A stretch of 53,985 nucleotides of DNA from Streptomyces ureilyticus (GTDB taxonomy: Bacteria; Actinomycetota; Actinomycetes; Streptomycetales; Streptomycetaceae). The first letter of the stretch is position 1. The number at the start of each line of letters is the position of its first letter. The translations under genes were made by a program, and so were the position numbers. The DNA lies in contig NZ_JAAKZX010000044.1 of assembly GCF_011045025.1 (NCBI RefSeq), positions 1-53,985 on the forward strand, written 5' to 3'. This document shows, piece by piece, positions 16,575 to 24,810 of the stretch. Below the pieces are notes generated by a model. That model ran no database searches and had not been told where the DNA came from. It saw only the letters and a program-made list of their open reading frames with translations.

Positions 16575-17768
16575 ATGAACGCCACCACCCGCGGCTCCCT
16601 GCTCGCCGCCCTGGCCTGCGTCCTTGTCGGAGGCTCCTTCACCGCCAACAGCGTCCTGGGCGCGTACCCGTACGCGGGCGGCCAGTTCCTGCGCTACGGC
16701 CTGGCCTGTCTGCTGCTCCTGCCCCTGGTCGGCCGTGGTGGCACAGCGCCCCTGCGCGGGCTGACCGCCCGCCAGTGGATACGGCTGGCGCTGCTCGCGG
16801 CCGTCGGCATGGTCGGCTTCAACCTCGCCGTGCTCGCCGCCGAACGCTCCGCGGAACCCGCGGTCCCGGGGGTCTTCGTGGGCTGCGCCCCGGTGGTCGT
16901 GGCCGTACTCATGCCCCTCCTGGACGGCCGGCGGCCCCAACGCCCCGTCCTGTACGGCGCGTTGATCGTTGCTGTGGGCGCCTTCACTGTCCAGGGCTGG
17001 GGACACACCGACGGCGCGGGAATCGCCTTCTCCGTGTGCGCACTCCTCGGAGAGGTCGGTTTCGCGGTCCTCGCCGTGCCCGTGCTGCGACCGCTCGGTC
17101 CACGGCTGCTGGCCGCCACGGTGTGCGGACTCGCGGCGGTCGAGTCGGCGCTGGCCGGACTGATCGTCGAGGGCCGCGCGTGGCTGCGTACGCCCGACAG
17201 CACCGAACTCGCCGCGCTGCTGTGGCAGGCGGTGATCGTCACGGTGATCGGCTTCGTCTGCTGGTACATGGGCATGCAGCGGATCGGCGCGGAGCGCGCC
17301 ACCCTCTTCTCCGGCCTCATCCCCGTGGCCGCCGCGTGCACCGCCCCACTCGTAGGCACGGGCTCCTACGGGCCGGCGCAGGCCGCGGGCAGTGCCCTGG
17401 TGGGTGCCGGAGTCGCCCTGGGATCAGGGGCGTTGAGGCTTCGGGCGCGGAGGCCGGCCACTGCTGTCTCGGCCACTGCCGTCTCAGCGGCTGGTGTCGA
17501 GGATGACGCGGGCGACGAGCGCCGGGTCGTCGCTCATCGGGACGTGCCCGCAGCCGGGCAGCCGTACGAGCCGGGAGAGCGGGATGACGGACTTGGCACG
17601 GACTCCCTGGCGCCGCACCAGAAGCCGGTCCCGTGTGCCCCACGCCACGGTGACGGGAAGCCCGGGGACGTCGTCGGTGAACTGGACGGAAGCCCCGGCC
17701 CGGAGCGTCTCGGTGAATCCCGTGGCCTGGGCCAGCGCGAGCGTCTCGGCGACGACCGCCTCGGGTGA
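16575..17768 (+). CDS. EamA/DMT family exporter with an unusual C-terminal extension
   Basis: About ten hydrophobic segments in residues 1-290, in the duplicated five-helix EamA pattern (LLAALACVLVGGSFTANSVL at the start, VIGFVCWYMGMQRIGAERAT in the second half), indicating a drug/metabolite efflux permease of the inner membrane. It is divergent from the MocR regulator. The reading frame does not stop after the last helix but continues ~95 hydrophilic residues to 17768, antisense to the 3' end of the alpha/beta hydrolase gene. That tail mirrors the hydrolase coding sequence and is unlikely to be conserved, suggesting a lost stop codon. Confidence 0.85.
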   Translation: MNATTRGSLLAALACVLVGGSFTANSVLGAYPYAGGQFLRYGLACLLLLPLVGRGGTAPLRGLTARQWIRLALLAAVGMVGFNLAVLAAERSAEPAVPGVFVGCAPVVVAVLMPLLDGRRPQRPVLYGALIVAVGAFTVQGWGHTDGAGIAFSVCALLGEVGFAVLAVPVLRPLGPRLLAATVCGLAAVESALAGLIVEGRAWLRTPDSTELAALLWQAVIVTVIGFVCWYMGMQRIGAERATLFSGLIPVAAACTAPLVGTGSYGPAQAAGSALVGAGVALGSGALRLRARRPATAVSATAVSAAGVEDDAGDERRVVAHRDVPAAGQPYEPGERDDGLGTDSLAPHQKPVPCAPRHGDGKPGDVVGELDGSPGPERLGESRGLGQRERLGDDRLG

Positions 17769-18368
17769 ACGCCGGCCGGGGCGGGCATAGATGGTGCTGG
17801 TCAGCACGGTGCGCCCAGCCGCGGTACGCGACAGCCGCTCGACCACCGGCAACGGCATACGGAGCGCGGTCTGCCGCATCGCCTGCAGGACCCCGAAGGC
17901 GTACCGCCGCTCGACCGGCGACCAGAAGCCCGCGGGTGACAGCGCCGTCACGGACCGTACGAGCTGCGCGCGGCCCAGCTCCAGAGCCAGCAGCCCGCCC
18001 AGCGAGTTGCCCGCCACGTGGGGGCGCTCGATCTCCAGCGCCTGGCACAGCGCGCCGAGTGCGGCGTTCATCGTCGGCAGATCGTGGGCGAGCCCGTCGG
18101 CGAGCGCCGGGGACTCGCCGAAGCCGGGCAGATCCACCGCGATCACATCGCGCTCGACGGCCAGGATGTCGATGACCGGGTCCCAGGCCTGCCGGTGGTG
18201 GCCGATCCCGTGCAGCAGCAGAAGCGGTTCGCCGCTGCCCACGCGCGTGTACGCGAGGGTCACGGGCAGCGGGCCGCGCGGAGAGACGACGGGGAACGTC
18301 ACGGACCGCGGGCCGCCCGAGAACGCGGCAGGGACGGTTTGGCTGACCGGGGTGGACGGGGCGGACAT
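17484..18368 (-). CDS. Alpha/beta fold hydrolase
   Basis: A 294-aa alpha/beta hydrolase. The oxyanion region is LLLHGIGHHRQAWDPV, the nucleophile elbow is AGNSLGGLL (GxSxG-type with Ser), and the catalytic His lies in LPGCGHVPMSDDP near the C-terminus. The substrate is unknown (esterase, lipase or haloperoxidase-like). The ATG at 18368 has a good AGGAG sequence; the frame also opens upstream to 18419. Its 3' 285 bp overlaps the convergent EamA reading frame. It is divergent from the ECF41 sigma gene, with a perfect palindrome in the intergenic region. Confidence 0.87.
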   Translation of the reverse strand: MSAPSTPVSQTVPAAFSGGPRSVTFPVVSPRGPLPVTLAYTRVGSGEPLLLLHGIGHHRQAWDPVIDILAVERDVIAVDLPGFGESPALADGLAHDLPTMNAALGALCQALEIERPHVAGNSLGGLLALELGRAQLVRSVTALSPAGFWSPVERRYAFGVLQAMRQTALRMPLPVVERLSRTAAGRTVLTSTIYARPGRRSPEAVVAETLALAQATGFTETLRAGASVQFTDDVPGLPVTVAWGTRDRLLVRRQGVRAKSVIPLSRLVRLPGCGHVPMSDDPALVARVILDTSR

Positions 18369-18431
18369 GGAACTGCTCCTCGTCTGGGGGCGCGGCGGAC
18401 GTGGGCAGGGGGTGCACACGACCTGCTCCTA

Positions 18432-18464
18432 GACATCTTGTCAGCAACCGCTACCGGCCGGTAG
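18432..18464. promoter_or_regulatory. Two inverted repeats upstream of the alpha/beta hydrolase
   Basis: CTACCGGCCGGTAG (18451-18464) is a perfect 14-bp palindrome, and GACA-TCT-TGTC (18432-18442) is a second, shorter one. Both lie 64-96 bp upstream of the hydrolase ATG and about 120-150 bp upstream of the sigma factor. They are candidate operator sites; no adjacent TetR/MarR gene is present to name the regulator. Confidence 0.4.
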
Positions 18465-18583
18465 TCCCCAAGTGCTGCTGTTGCCAAGCTGCCGGCCGTA
18501 CGCCCCTCAACGCGTCCCGCCCATCACCGGCTTGGCCCAGGTATCGCCTGGACACGGTCCGAGGCGTCGGATGGGATGGTGCC

Positions 18584-19474
18584 GTGACCACCGACACCGT
18601 GACCGAAATCTTCGAAGAGCACCGTCCCGTCCTGATGGGCGTCGCCTACCGCATGCTCGGCCGGGTGGCCGACGCGGAGGACGTCGTCCAGGAGGCGTGG
18701 CTGCGCTGGTCCGGCACGGACCACGCCGAGGTGCGCGAGCCGCGCGCCTACCTCGTACGCATCACCACCCGCCTGGCCATCGACCGGCTGCGCCAGATCC
18801 AGTCGCGCAACGAGGCCTACGTAGGACCGTGGCTGCCTGAGCCGTACGCCACCGACTTCGCCGACACCGTCCCGGACGCGGCGGAGCGGGCCGTGCTCGC
18901 CGACTCCGTCTCGCTCGCCGTCCTCGTCGTCCTGGAGTCCCTGTCACCCCTGGAACGTGCGGTGTTCGTCCTCCGGGAGGCCTTCGGATTTCCGTACGCC
19001 GACATCGCCACCACCCTCGACCGCAGCGAGCCCGCGGTGCGCCAGCTCGCCGGGCGGGCCCGCAAGCACGTCGACGAGAGGCGTACCCGCTACGAGGTCG
19101 ACCCCGCGCTGCAACGCGAGCTCACCGAGCGGTTTCTCGCCGCGGCGACCGAGGGCGACCTGGACGGGCTGCTGTCCCTGCTGGCCCCGGACGTCCGCCT
19201 GGTGGGCGACAGTGGCGGCCGGGCCAAGGCGCCGGTGCGCGCGATCGAGTCGGCCGACAAGGTGGGCCGCTTCGTCATCGGCGCCACCCGGCATGGCGGC
19301 GGCATCCAGGACGCGACGTTCCGCTTCATGGAACTCAACGGCGCACCCGCGCTGCTCGCCCTGTCCGCGGGCAAGCCCGACAGCGTCTTCCAGCTGGACG
19401 TCGCCGACGGCCGGATCCAGTGCATCTACATCGTGCGCAACCCGGAGAAGCTGCTGTCGCTGGCCGACGCCTGA
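18584..19474 (+). CDS. ECF41-type RNA polymerase sigma factor (SigJ-like)
   Basis: Region 2 (VLMGVAYRMLGRVADAEDVV) and region 4 (PLERAVFVLREAFGFPYADI) of an ECF sigma factor, followed by a C-terminal SnoaL/NTF2-like domain. Three ECF41 hallmarks are visible: WLPEP between regions 2 and 4, a DGGGR-type motif present here as DSGGRAKA, and an NPDKL-type motif present as NPEKL. In this group the C-terminal domain replaces an anti-sigma factor. I use the GTG at 18584; the frame is open further upstream without a good start. ECF41 genes usually sit beside a carboxymuconolactone-decarboxylase, oxidoreductase or epimerase gene; none is adjacent here. Confidence 0.88.
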   Translation: MTTDTVTEIFEEHRPVLMGVAYRMLGRVADAEDVVQEAWLRWSGTDHAEVREPRAYLVRITTRLAIDRLRQIQSRNEAYVGPWLPEPYATDFADTVPDAAERAVLADSVSLAVLVVLESLSPLERAVFVLREAFGFPYADIATTLDRSEPAVRQLAGRARKHVDERRTRYEVDPALQRELTERFLAAATEGDLDGLLSLLAPDVRLVGDSGGRAKAPVRAIESADKVGRFVIGATRHGGGIQDATFRFMELNGAPALLALSAGKPDSVFQLDVADGRIQCIYIVRNPEKLLSLADA

Positions 19475-19491
19475 GGGTCCTGTGTCCAGGA

Positions 19492-19526
19492 TTGGTCTTG
19501 ACCAAGGATGGGGGCCGTCTTATGGT
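19492..19526 (+). promoter_or_regulatory. dre-like operator overlapping a sigma70-type promoter
   Basis: TTGGTCTTGACCAA (19492-19505) is a palindrome close to the DasR responsive element (core TGGTCTAGACCA). It overlaps TTGACC (-35, 19498-19503), which is 17 bp from TATGGT (-10, 19521-19526), a well-spaced vegetative promoter for the GntR gene. Binding by DasR or by the GntR protein itself would block RNA polymerase. Confidence 0.65.
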
Positions 19527-19603
19527 CGCAGGAGATAGTGCAAGAACCTTTAATAAACAAGGGCGTTGAAAGCCGCCGGGGCACGGCGATTGCGGAGGAC
19601 AGG

Positions 19604-20365
19604 GTGGGGACCACGCAGTTGGATACGGTGCCGGAGCCCAAGTACTGGCACCTGCGGACCGTACTGAGCGAGGCACTGGACTCCGAGTTCTCGGTGGGTG
19701 AGATCCTGCCGAACGAGCGTGATCTCGCCGCGCGGTTCGGAGTCGCCAGGGCGACCCTCCGCCAGGCCCTTGAGCAGCTCGAACTCGAAGGACGCCTCCA
19801 GCGTCGGCGCGGGGTCGGCACCACTGTGGCTCCGCCGCGTATGGGTGTGGACGTGGGTTCCGAGCAGCATGCGTGGCCGGGTGCGGCCGGGGACGCCTGG
19901 CGGTCCGTGGACTGCACGGTGGCGGTTCCGCCTGCGGCGGTGGCCGACATCCTGGAGGTCGGCCACGAGGAGCAGGTGCACACGGTGCGCCGCTCCCGAG
20001 TGACGCACGGGCAGCCTGTGGCCGCTGAGCTGCTGTACGTCCCTGCCTCGTCGGTGCCCGCGCTGTCCGGCATCGACGCGGCCTCGGGGGCGGCGCGTGC
20101 GCGTGCGGTACTTCGCGAGCTCCAGCGTCTGTCCCTGGAGACCCAGGACCGGGCCGTGGAGCTCGGGTCGGCACGCGCGGACGATGCCAAGGAACTCGAC
20201 CGGCTTCCTGGCGCCCCGGTGCTTGTCGTCACGACCCGGTTCTACGCCGAGGGTCGGATCGCGGCGGTTTCGGCCGCTACGTACCGGGCCGATACATGTC
20301 GGCTGACGTTCGGTGACACGGGCGGGGTGGAGATCCACCACGATCCGGAGCGCCGGGCTTCCTGA
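19604..20365 (+). CDS. GntR/HutC family transcriptional regulator
   Basis: A 253-aa regulator: winged helix in GEILPNERDLAARFGVARAT, then LRQALEQLELEGRLQRRRGV, followed by a UTRA-type ligand-binding domain (residues ~95-240). UTRA regulators typically sense phosphorylated sugars or similar metabolites. I chose the GTG at 19604, preceded by GGAGGAC. The frame is open to 19508, but the predicted transcription start (~19533) lies downstream of that ATG, ruling it out. The dre-like operator over its promoter suggests control by DasR or autoregulation. It stands alone. Confidence 0.87.
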   Translation: MGTTQLDTVPEPKYWHLRTVLSEALDSEFSVGEILPNERDLAARFGVARATLRQALEQLELEGRLQRRRGVGTTVAPPRMGVDVGSEQHAWPGAAGDAWRSVDCTVAVPPAAVADILEVGHEEQVHTVRRSRVTHGQPVAAELLYVPASSVPALSGIDAASGAARARAVLRELQRLSLETQDRAVELGSARADDAKELDRLPGAPVLVVTTRFYAEGRIAAVSAATYRADTCRLTFGDTGGVEIHHDPERRAS

Positions 20366-20376
20366 GGGGGTTCCTC

Positions 20377-20647
20377 GCCCCCGCCGCCCCTACCCGTCCC
20401 ATCCCTGAGGCTTCGCCCCACGACCCCAAGTTTGTATGCCAGGGGCTTCGCCCCCGGGCCCGGTTTGTATGTCGACTGCGGACCGGTCGTGGCAGGGTGC
20501 GCAGTTCCCCGCGCCCCTTACGGGGTGTGACCGTCAGGGGGGTTCAGGGGCGAAGCCCCTGCGGAGTCCGGGGAGCAGCCTTGGCGGAGCCCTTGGTGGG
20601 GTTTGGGGCGGAGCCCCGAGGATGGGACGGGTAGGGGCGGCGGGGGC
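20377..20647. repeat. Intergenic inverted repeat, copy 2 (26-bp arms, 219-bp interior)
   Basis: The same 26-bp arms as at 14875-14972 (GCCCCCGCCGCCCCTACCCG.. at 20377-20402, inverse at 20622-20647) bracket 219 bp of further G/C-rich stems, including a GCAGTTCCCCGCGCCCCT segment near 20510 and several GGGGCTTCGCCCC-like hairpins. The gap between the GntR and ROK genes holds nothing else; both genes would terminate here. Confidence 0.7.
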
Positions 20648-20665
20648 GAAACAACCCCCCGACAC

Positions 20666-21898
20666 TCAACGCCGTGCCGTCACCGTGCCCTCCACCGCGA
20701 ACAGCTGCTCCTCCACATGATCCAGCGCGAGCCGTAGCGCCCCCATCACCACAGCCGCCTCGCCCAGCACTGAAAGCGCCACCCGAGGTGGTCGCAGGCA
20801 GTAGCGCGACAGCTCTTTGCGCAGTGGCTCCAGCACGCCGTCGATTCCCGCCGCCCAGCCCCCAATCACGACAAGCTCCGGGTCGAGGGCGAGCACCAGC
20901 GCCGCCACATCGTGTACCAGGCGCTGGATGAAGCGGTCGACGGCAGCCCGAGCCTGCTGATCACCCTGGCGCGCCTGCGCGAAGACCCTCGCCACCGCCT
21001 GCTCGTCAAGGGGATGCAACGGCTTGTCCGTCGTGGACAGCAGTGTCTCCGGAGTCGCCTCACGGCCCAGCAGATGCAGCGCACCGATCTCTCCGGCCGC
21101 ACCCCCGTACCCCCGGTGCAGCCGCCCGCCGATCAAGGACCCGGCCCCCGGACTCAGCCCGGCCAGCACGAACACCATGTCGTCGGACTCCGTGCCCGCT
21201 CCCTTCCAGTGCTCGGCGACCACCGCGGCGTTCGCGTCGTTCTCCACCAGCACCGGACACTTGAAGGAGCGACGGAGCCGCTCGCCCAGATGCAGCCCCG
21301 TCCAGTCCGGCAGAGCGGCGCCCAGCCGTACGGTGCCGTCCGCCTCGATGATGCCGGGCGTACCCACGCCGACGGCCCGCAGGGAACCGCGCGCGACGCC
21401 CGCCTCGCGCAGCAGCTCGGCGACCGCGGTACGCAGCCGCTCGAGCCGCTCGTCCGCCGACGCCGACTCGGAAACGTCCTTGGCCGTCGTAGCCAGAACC
21501 CGGCCGTCCAGGTCCGCGAGGAGCGCGGCCACCCGGTGCGAACCAATCTCGATGCCCAGCAGATGCCCCGCCTCCGCCCGGAACCGGTACCTGCGCGCGG
21601 GCCGCCCCTGCCGCCGCGCGGCACCCTCCTCGGCCGCGGCCTCGACAACGAGGCCGCCCGCGACGAGCCCCTCGACGACACCCTCCACAGTGGGCCGGGA
21701 CAGCCCGGTCACCCGGGTGATCTCGGTGAGGGTCGCGAAGTCCGTGGCCCGCAGTGCGTGCAGCACCACCGCGGAGTTGATCCTCCGCAGCAGCGAGGGA
21801 TCCCCGCCGGTCAGCTGCCCCAACGTACGTCCTCCCAGCTCGCGCGCGTGTTGGCCGGATCGTACTCGCCGTGACCGGACCCGGCGAGTGCTTGGCAC
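20666..21898 (-). CDS. ROK family transcriptional regulator
   Basis: A 410-aa ROK repressor: N-terminal winged helix (TLTEITRVTGLSRPTVEGVV) joined to a sugar-kinase-like ROK domain (LLGIEIGSHRVAALLADLDG, and GGAAGEIGALHLLG). The usual zinc-binding CxCGxxGC motif is not seen in the ROK part, so zinc binding and kinase activity look doubtful; GxxGEIG is retained. The start is a GTG at 21898 without a strong Shine-Dalgarno sequence; the first ~25 residues may be over-predicted. No sugar transport gene is adjacent, so its target is unknown. Confidence 0.87.
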   Translation of the reverse strand: MPSTRRVRSRRVRSGQHARELGGRTLGQLTGGDPSLLRRINSAVVLHALRATDFATLTEITRVTGLSRPTVEGVVEGLVAGGLVVEAAAEEGAARRQGRPARRYRFRAEAGHLLGIEIGSHRVAALLADLDGRVLATTAKDVSESASADERLERLRTAVAELLREAGVARGSLRAVGVGTPGIIEADGTVRLGAALPDWTGLHLGERLRRSFKCPVLVENDANAAVVAEHWKGAGTESDDMVFVLAGLSPGAGSLIGGRLHRGYGGAAGEIGALHLLGREATPETLLSTTDKPLHPLDEQAVARVFAQARQGDQQARAAVDRFIQRLVHDVAALVLALDPELVVIGGWAAGIDGVLEPLRKELSRYCLRPPRVALSVLGEAAVVMGALRLALDHVEEQLFAVEGTVTARR

Positions 21899-21923
21899 GA
21901 GCGCCTTCGGGGGGAGCCCCGGA

Positions 21924-22586
21924 TCAGCCGGGGGCCACGAACCCCGACTCGTACGCCGCGATCACCGCCTGGGTCCGGTCCCGCGCCCCCAACTTCGCCA
22001 GCACTGCGCTGACATGGGACTTCACCGTTTCGGTGCCGACTACCAGGCGCTCAGCGATCTCCGCGTTCGACAAGCCGCGGGTCATCAGCCGCAGTACCTC
22101 CGCCTCGCGTTCGGTCAGCGAGGCCCGCTCCAGCGCCGCCCGCGCCGCGGGATTCCCGCCACCGTCCCCGTACTCGGCGGCCAGCTGCCGCACCGACGCC
22201 GGGAACAGCAGCGACTCACCCTCGGCGACCAGCCGCACCGCGTGTACGATCTCCGTCGGCCGCGCCCGCTTCAGCAGGAAACCGTCGGCGCCCGCGCGCA
22301 GCGCCTCGTACACGTACTCGTCGTTCTCGAAGGTCGTCACCACGACGATCTTCGGCGGCCCGTCGACCGTCCGCAGCACGGCACGTGTGGCCTCGATGCC
22401 GTCCATGAGAGGCATCCGGACATCCATCAGGACGACTTCGGGCCGCAGCTGCCGGACCAGCGGGATTACCGCCGCGCCGTCGGCGGCCTCCCCGACGACC
22501 CCGATGTCAGGCTGCGCCTCCAGAACCGCGCGCAGACCGGCGCGTACGAGAGGTTCGTCATCGACGAGCAGAACGGTGACCGGCAC
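21924..22586 (-). CDS. NarL/FixJ-type response regulator
   Basis: Receiver domain (VTVLLVDDEPLVRAGLRAVL; phospho-acceptor Asp in VVLMDVRMPLMDG; conserved Lys in GFLLKRARPTE) followed by a LuxR-type helix-turn-helix (LTEREAEVLRLMTRGLSNAE, then IAERLVVGTETVKSHVSAVL). The GTG start lies 14 bp after the histidine kinase stop, so the two form an operon. The divergent ABC exporter at 23867 is its most likely target. Confidence 0.93.
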   Translation of the reverse strand: MPVTVLLVDDEPLVRAGLRAVLEAQPDIGVVGEAADGAAVIPLVRQLRPEVVLMDVRMPLMDGIEATRAVLRTVDGPPKIVVVTTFENDEYVYEALRAGADGFLLKRARPTEIVHAVRLVAEGESLLFPASVRQLAAEYGDGGGNPAARAALERASLTEREAEVLRLMTRGLSNAEIAERLVVGTETVKSHVSAVLAKLGARDRTQAVIAAYESGFVAPG

Positions 22587-22600
22587 CCGGCCAGCGTAGA

Positions 22601-23758
22601 TCAGCGCAGCGGCAGCTCTACATGCACCTGCCAGTCGCCCTCGTCCGGGCCGGTGCGCGCGAGGCCGCCGAGCAGCGCGGCCCGCTCCCGTATGCCCCGC
22701 AGACCGCTGCCCCGACCGGGCCCGGCTATCTCCGCCGTCAATGGATTGCGCACTTCCAGGGAGAGCGCCTGGTCCTCGACCCCGATACGGACCCGGACGG
22801 GCACGGACCCCGCGTGCCGCAGCACATTGGTGAGCGACTCCTGGAGGATGCGATAGCCCTCCCGCGAGACCGGGCCGGGCACCTCCTTGATCGGACCCGT
22901 CACCTCGGCGTCGACCTTCGCCCCGGAGGTGCGAGCCGACTCCAGGAGCCGGTCGGCCTCGGCCAACGTCGGGCGGCTGCTCGCCGGCCGCTCCGACTCG
23001 CGCAGCACGCCCAGCACCCGCTCCAGGTCCTCCAGGGCGGCACGGCCCGTGTCCTCGATGGCGCCCAGGGCCCGGTCGGTGAACTCGGGGTCACCCGCCG
23101 CCCGTGCGGCACCCGCCTGCACCACGGCCACGGTCAACGCGTGGCCGATCGAGTCGTGCAGCTCACGGGCGATGCGCGTGCGCTCCAGGAGCCGTTCGGT
23201 GCGCTCCTCCAGGGCGGCCAGCCGCTCGGCCGCCGACGGCCCGAGGAGGCGGCGCGCGATGGCCGTGACCAGCTCGCCGAGACCGACGACTACCCCGTAC
23301 AGGGCGATCAGCGGCAACGGTGCGAGCAGCGCGTAGGCCCAGTGAGGGTCCGCGTCCGAGAGGAGCGGGACATCGTCCGGCACGTGCCCGAAGGGGAGCT
23401 GGACCAGGACCACGGCGAGGACCGGCAGCCAGACACTGGCCACTCCGGCCCCCCACCCGAGGACCATGCGCGCTTCCAGCCACACCACCGTGCGGAACCG
23501 GTCCCCCCATGTCACCGACGGCCCGACGGAGATCCCCGACTCCTCTTCCTCACCCGGCGTCAGCAGCAATCGCGCCTGCACACCCTCGCCGTGCCGCACG
23601 GCCGGGATGAGCGCGAGCGGAATGAGGAACAGTGCGGGCAGCCACGGGCGCGAGGGCATGATGAACATCCACACGCTCACGATCAGCATCGGCACCCATA
23701 GGTGCAGCAAGCGCGTGTACGTCGTCCCCCGGATCAACGGGCGCAGGAAGCGGGCCAT
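22601..23758 (-). CDS. DesK-type sensor histidine kinase
   Basis: A 385-aa membrane sensor with four to five hydrophobic segments in the first ~180 residues, a HisKA_3 dimerisation helix with the phospho-accepting His in ARELHDSIGHALTVAVVQ, and a short HATPase_c domain (LQESLTNVLRHAG; GRGSGLRGIRERAALLGG). The ATG at 23758 precedes MARFLRPLIRG. It is paired with the downstream response regulator and divergent from an ABC transporter, a common arrangement for antibiotic- or envelope-stress-responsive export systems. Confidence 0.92.
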   Translation of the reverse strand: MARFLRPLIRGTTYTRLLHLWVPMLIVSVWMFIMPSRPWLPALFLIPLALIPAVRHGEGVQARLLLTPGEEEESGISVGPSVTWGDRFRTVVWLEARMVLGWGAGVASVWLPVLAVVLVQLPFGHVPDDVPLLSDADPHWAYALLAPLPLIALYGVVVGLGELVTAIARRLLGPSAAERLAALEERTERLLERTRIARELHDSIGHALTVAVVQAGAARAAGDPEFTDRALGAIEDTGRAALEDLERVLGVLRESERPASSRPTLAEADRLLESARTSGAKVDAEVTGPIKEVPGPVSREGYRILQESLTNVLRHAGSVPVRVRIGVEDQALSLEVRNPLTAEIAGPGRGSGLRGIRERAALLGGLARTGPDEGDWQVHVELPLR

Positions 23759-23866
23759 TTGGACATCGTGCCAGCCGGCACTGACATCGGCCCTCCCCCG
23801 GGCGAGGGAGACGCTCTCCACCCGCGGGGGAGGCCCGGGCGCCGCACAGACGGCCAGGCTGGGCCC

Positions 23867-24808
23867 ATGACCAGCATCGACGTACAGGACCTCACCAAGG
23901 TGTACGGCACCACACGCGCCGTGGACCACCTCACCTTCCACGTGGAACCCGGCCGCGTCACCGGCTTCCTCGGCCCCAACGGCGCCGGAAAATCCACCAC
24001 CCTGCGGCTCGTACTCGGCCTGGACCGGCCGACGTCCGGCACCGCCACCATCGGCGGCCGCGCCTACGCGACGCTCGACGAGCCGCTGCGCCACGTCGGC
24101 GCCCTGCTCGACGCCCAGGCGGCGCACGGCGCGCGCACCGCGCGGGACCATCTGCGCGTGCTCGCCGCGAGCAACCGCCTCCCGGAGCGTCGCGCGGACG
24201 AGGTCCTGGAAGAAGCGGGGCTCGCCTCGGTCGCCCGCCGTCGCGTCCGGACGTACTCCCTCGGCATGCGTCAGCGACTGGGCATCGCCGCCGCGCTCCT
24301 GGGCGACCCGCCGGTGGTCCTGCTCGACGAGCCGTCGAACGGGCTCGACCCCGAAGGCATCATCTGGATCCGGGAGTTGCTGCGCCGACTCGCCCGCGAG
24401 GGCCGCGCCGTGCTCGTCTCCAGCCACCTGATGAACGAGACCGCGTCCTTCGCCGACCACCTCGTCGTCCTGGGCCGCGGGCGCCTGCTCGCCGACATGC
24501 CGATGCGGGAGTTCATCGACGCGCGCGTGCAGCCACGCGTACGCGTGCGCACCACCGACGGCGCCGCGCTTCGGGAGCTGCTCGCCCGGCACGGATACGA
24601 CGCCGTGGAGGGTGCGGACGAACGGTGGATCGTGCACCACGCGCGCGTGGACGACATCGGCCGCCTCACCTCGGGCACGGGAGTGCCCATCCTGGAACTC
24701 GCCGCGGAGGAGGGCACGTTGGAGCAGGCCTACCTCGATCTGACCGCCACGGAGGCCGAGTTCGCCGCCCAAACCTCAAAGACATCGAACCAGCCGCAGG
24801 AGGCCTGA
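23867..24808 (+). CDS. ABC transporter ATP-binding protein (ABC-2 type export)
   Basis: A 313-aa ATPase with Walker A GPNGAGKSTT, a signature segment in YSLGMRQRLGIAAALLGDP (LGMRQ replaces LSGGQ, as is common in this subfamily) and Walker B VVLLDEPSNGLDP. The C-terminal ~90 residues form the extra domain of BcrA-like export ATPases. It is translated immediately before the permease (2-bp gap) and divergent from the two-component system, 108 bp apart. Confidence 0.92.
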   Translation: MTSIDVQDLTKVYGTTRAVDHLTFHVEPGRVTGFLGPNGAGKSTTLRLVLGLDRPTSGTATIGGRAYATLDEPLRHVGALLDAQAAHGARTARDHLRVLAASNRLPERRADEVLEEAGLASVARRRVRTYSLGMRQRLGIAAALLGDPPVVLLDEPSNGLDPEGIIWIRELLRRLAREGRAVLVSSHLMNETASFADHLVVLGRGRLLADMPMREFIDARVQPRVRVRTTDGAALRELLARHGYDAVEGADERWIVHHARVDDIGRLTSGTGVPILELAAEEGTLEQAYLDLTATEAEFAAQTSKTSNQPQEA

Positions 24809-24810
24809 CC

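Noticed and set aside
21024..22856. 610-codon plus-strand open frame across the ROK and response-regulator genes
   Set aside because: Ser/Arg/Pro-rich shadow crossing three real minus-strand genes; no motif.
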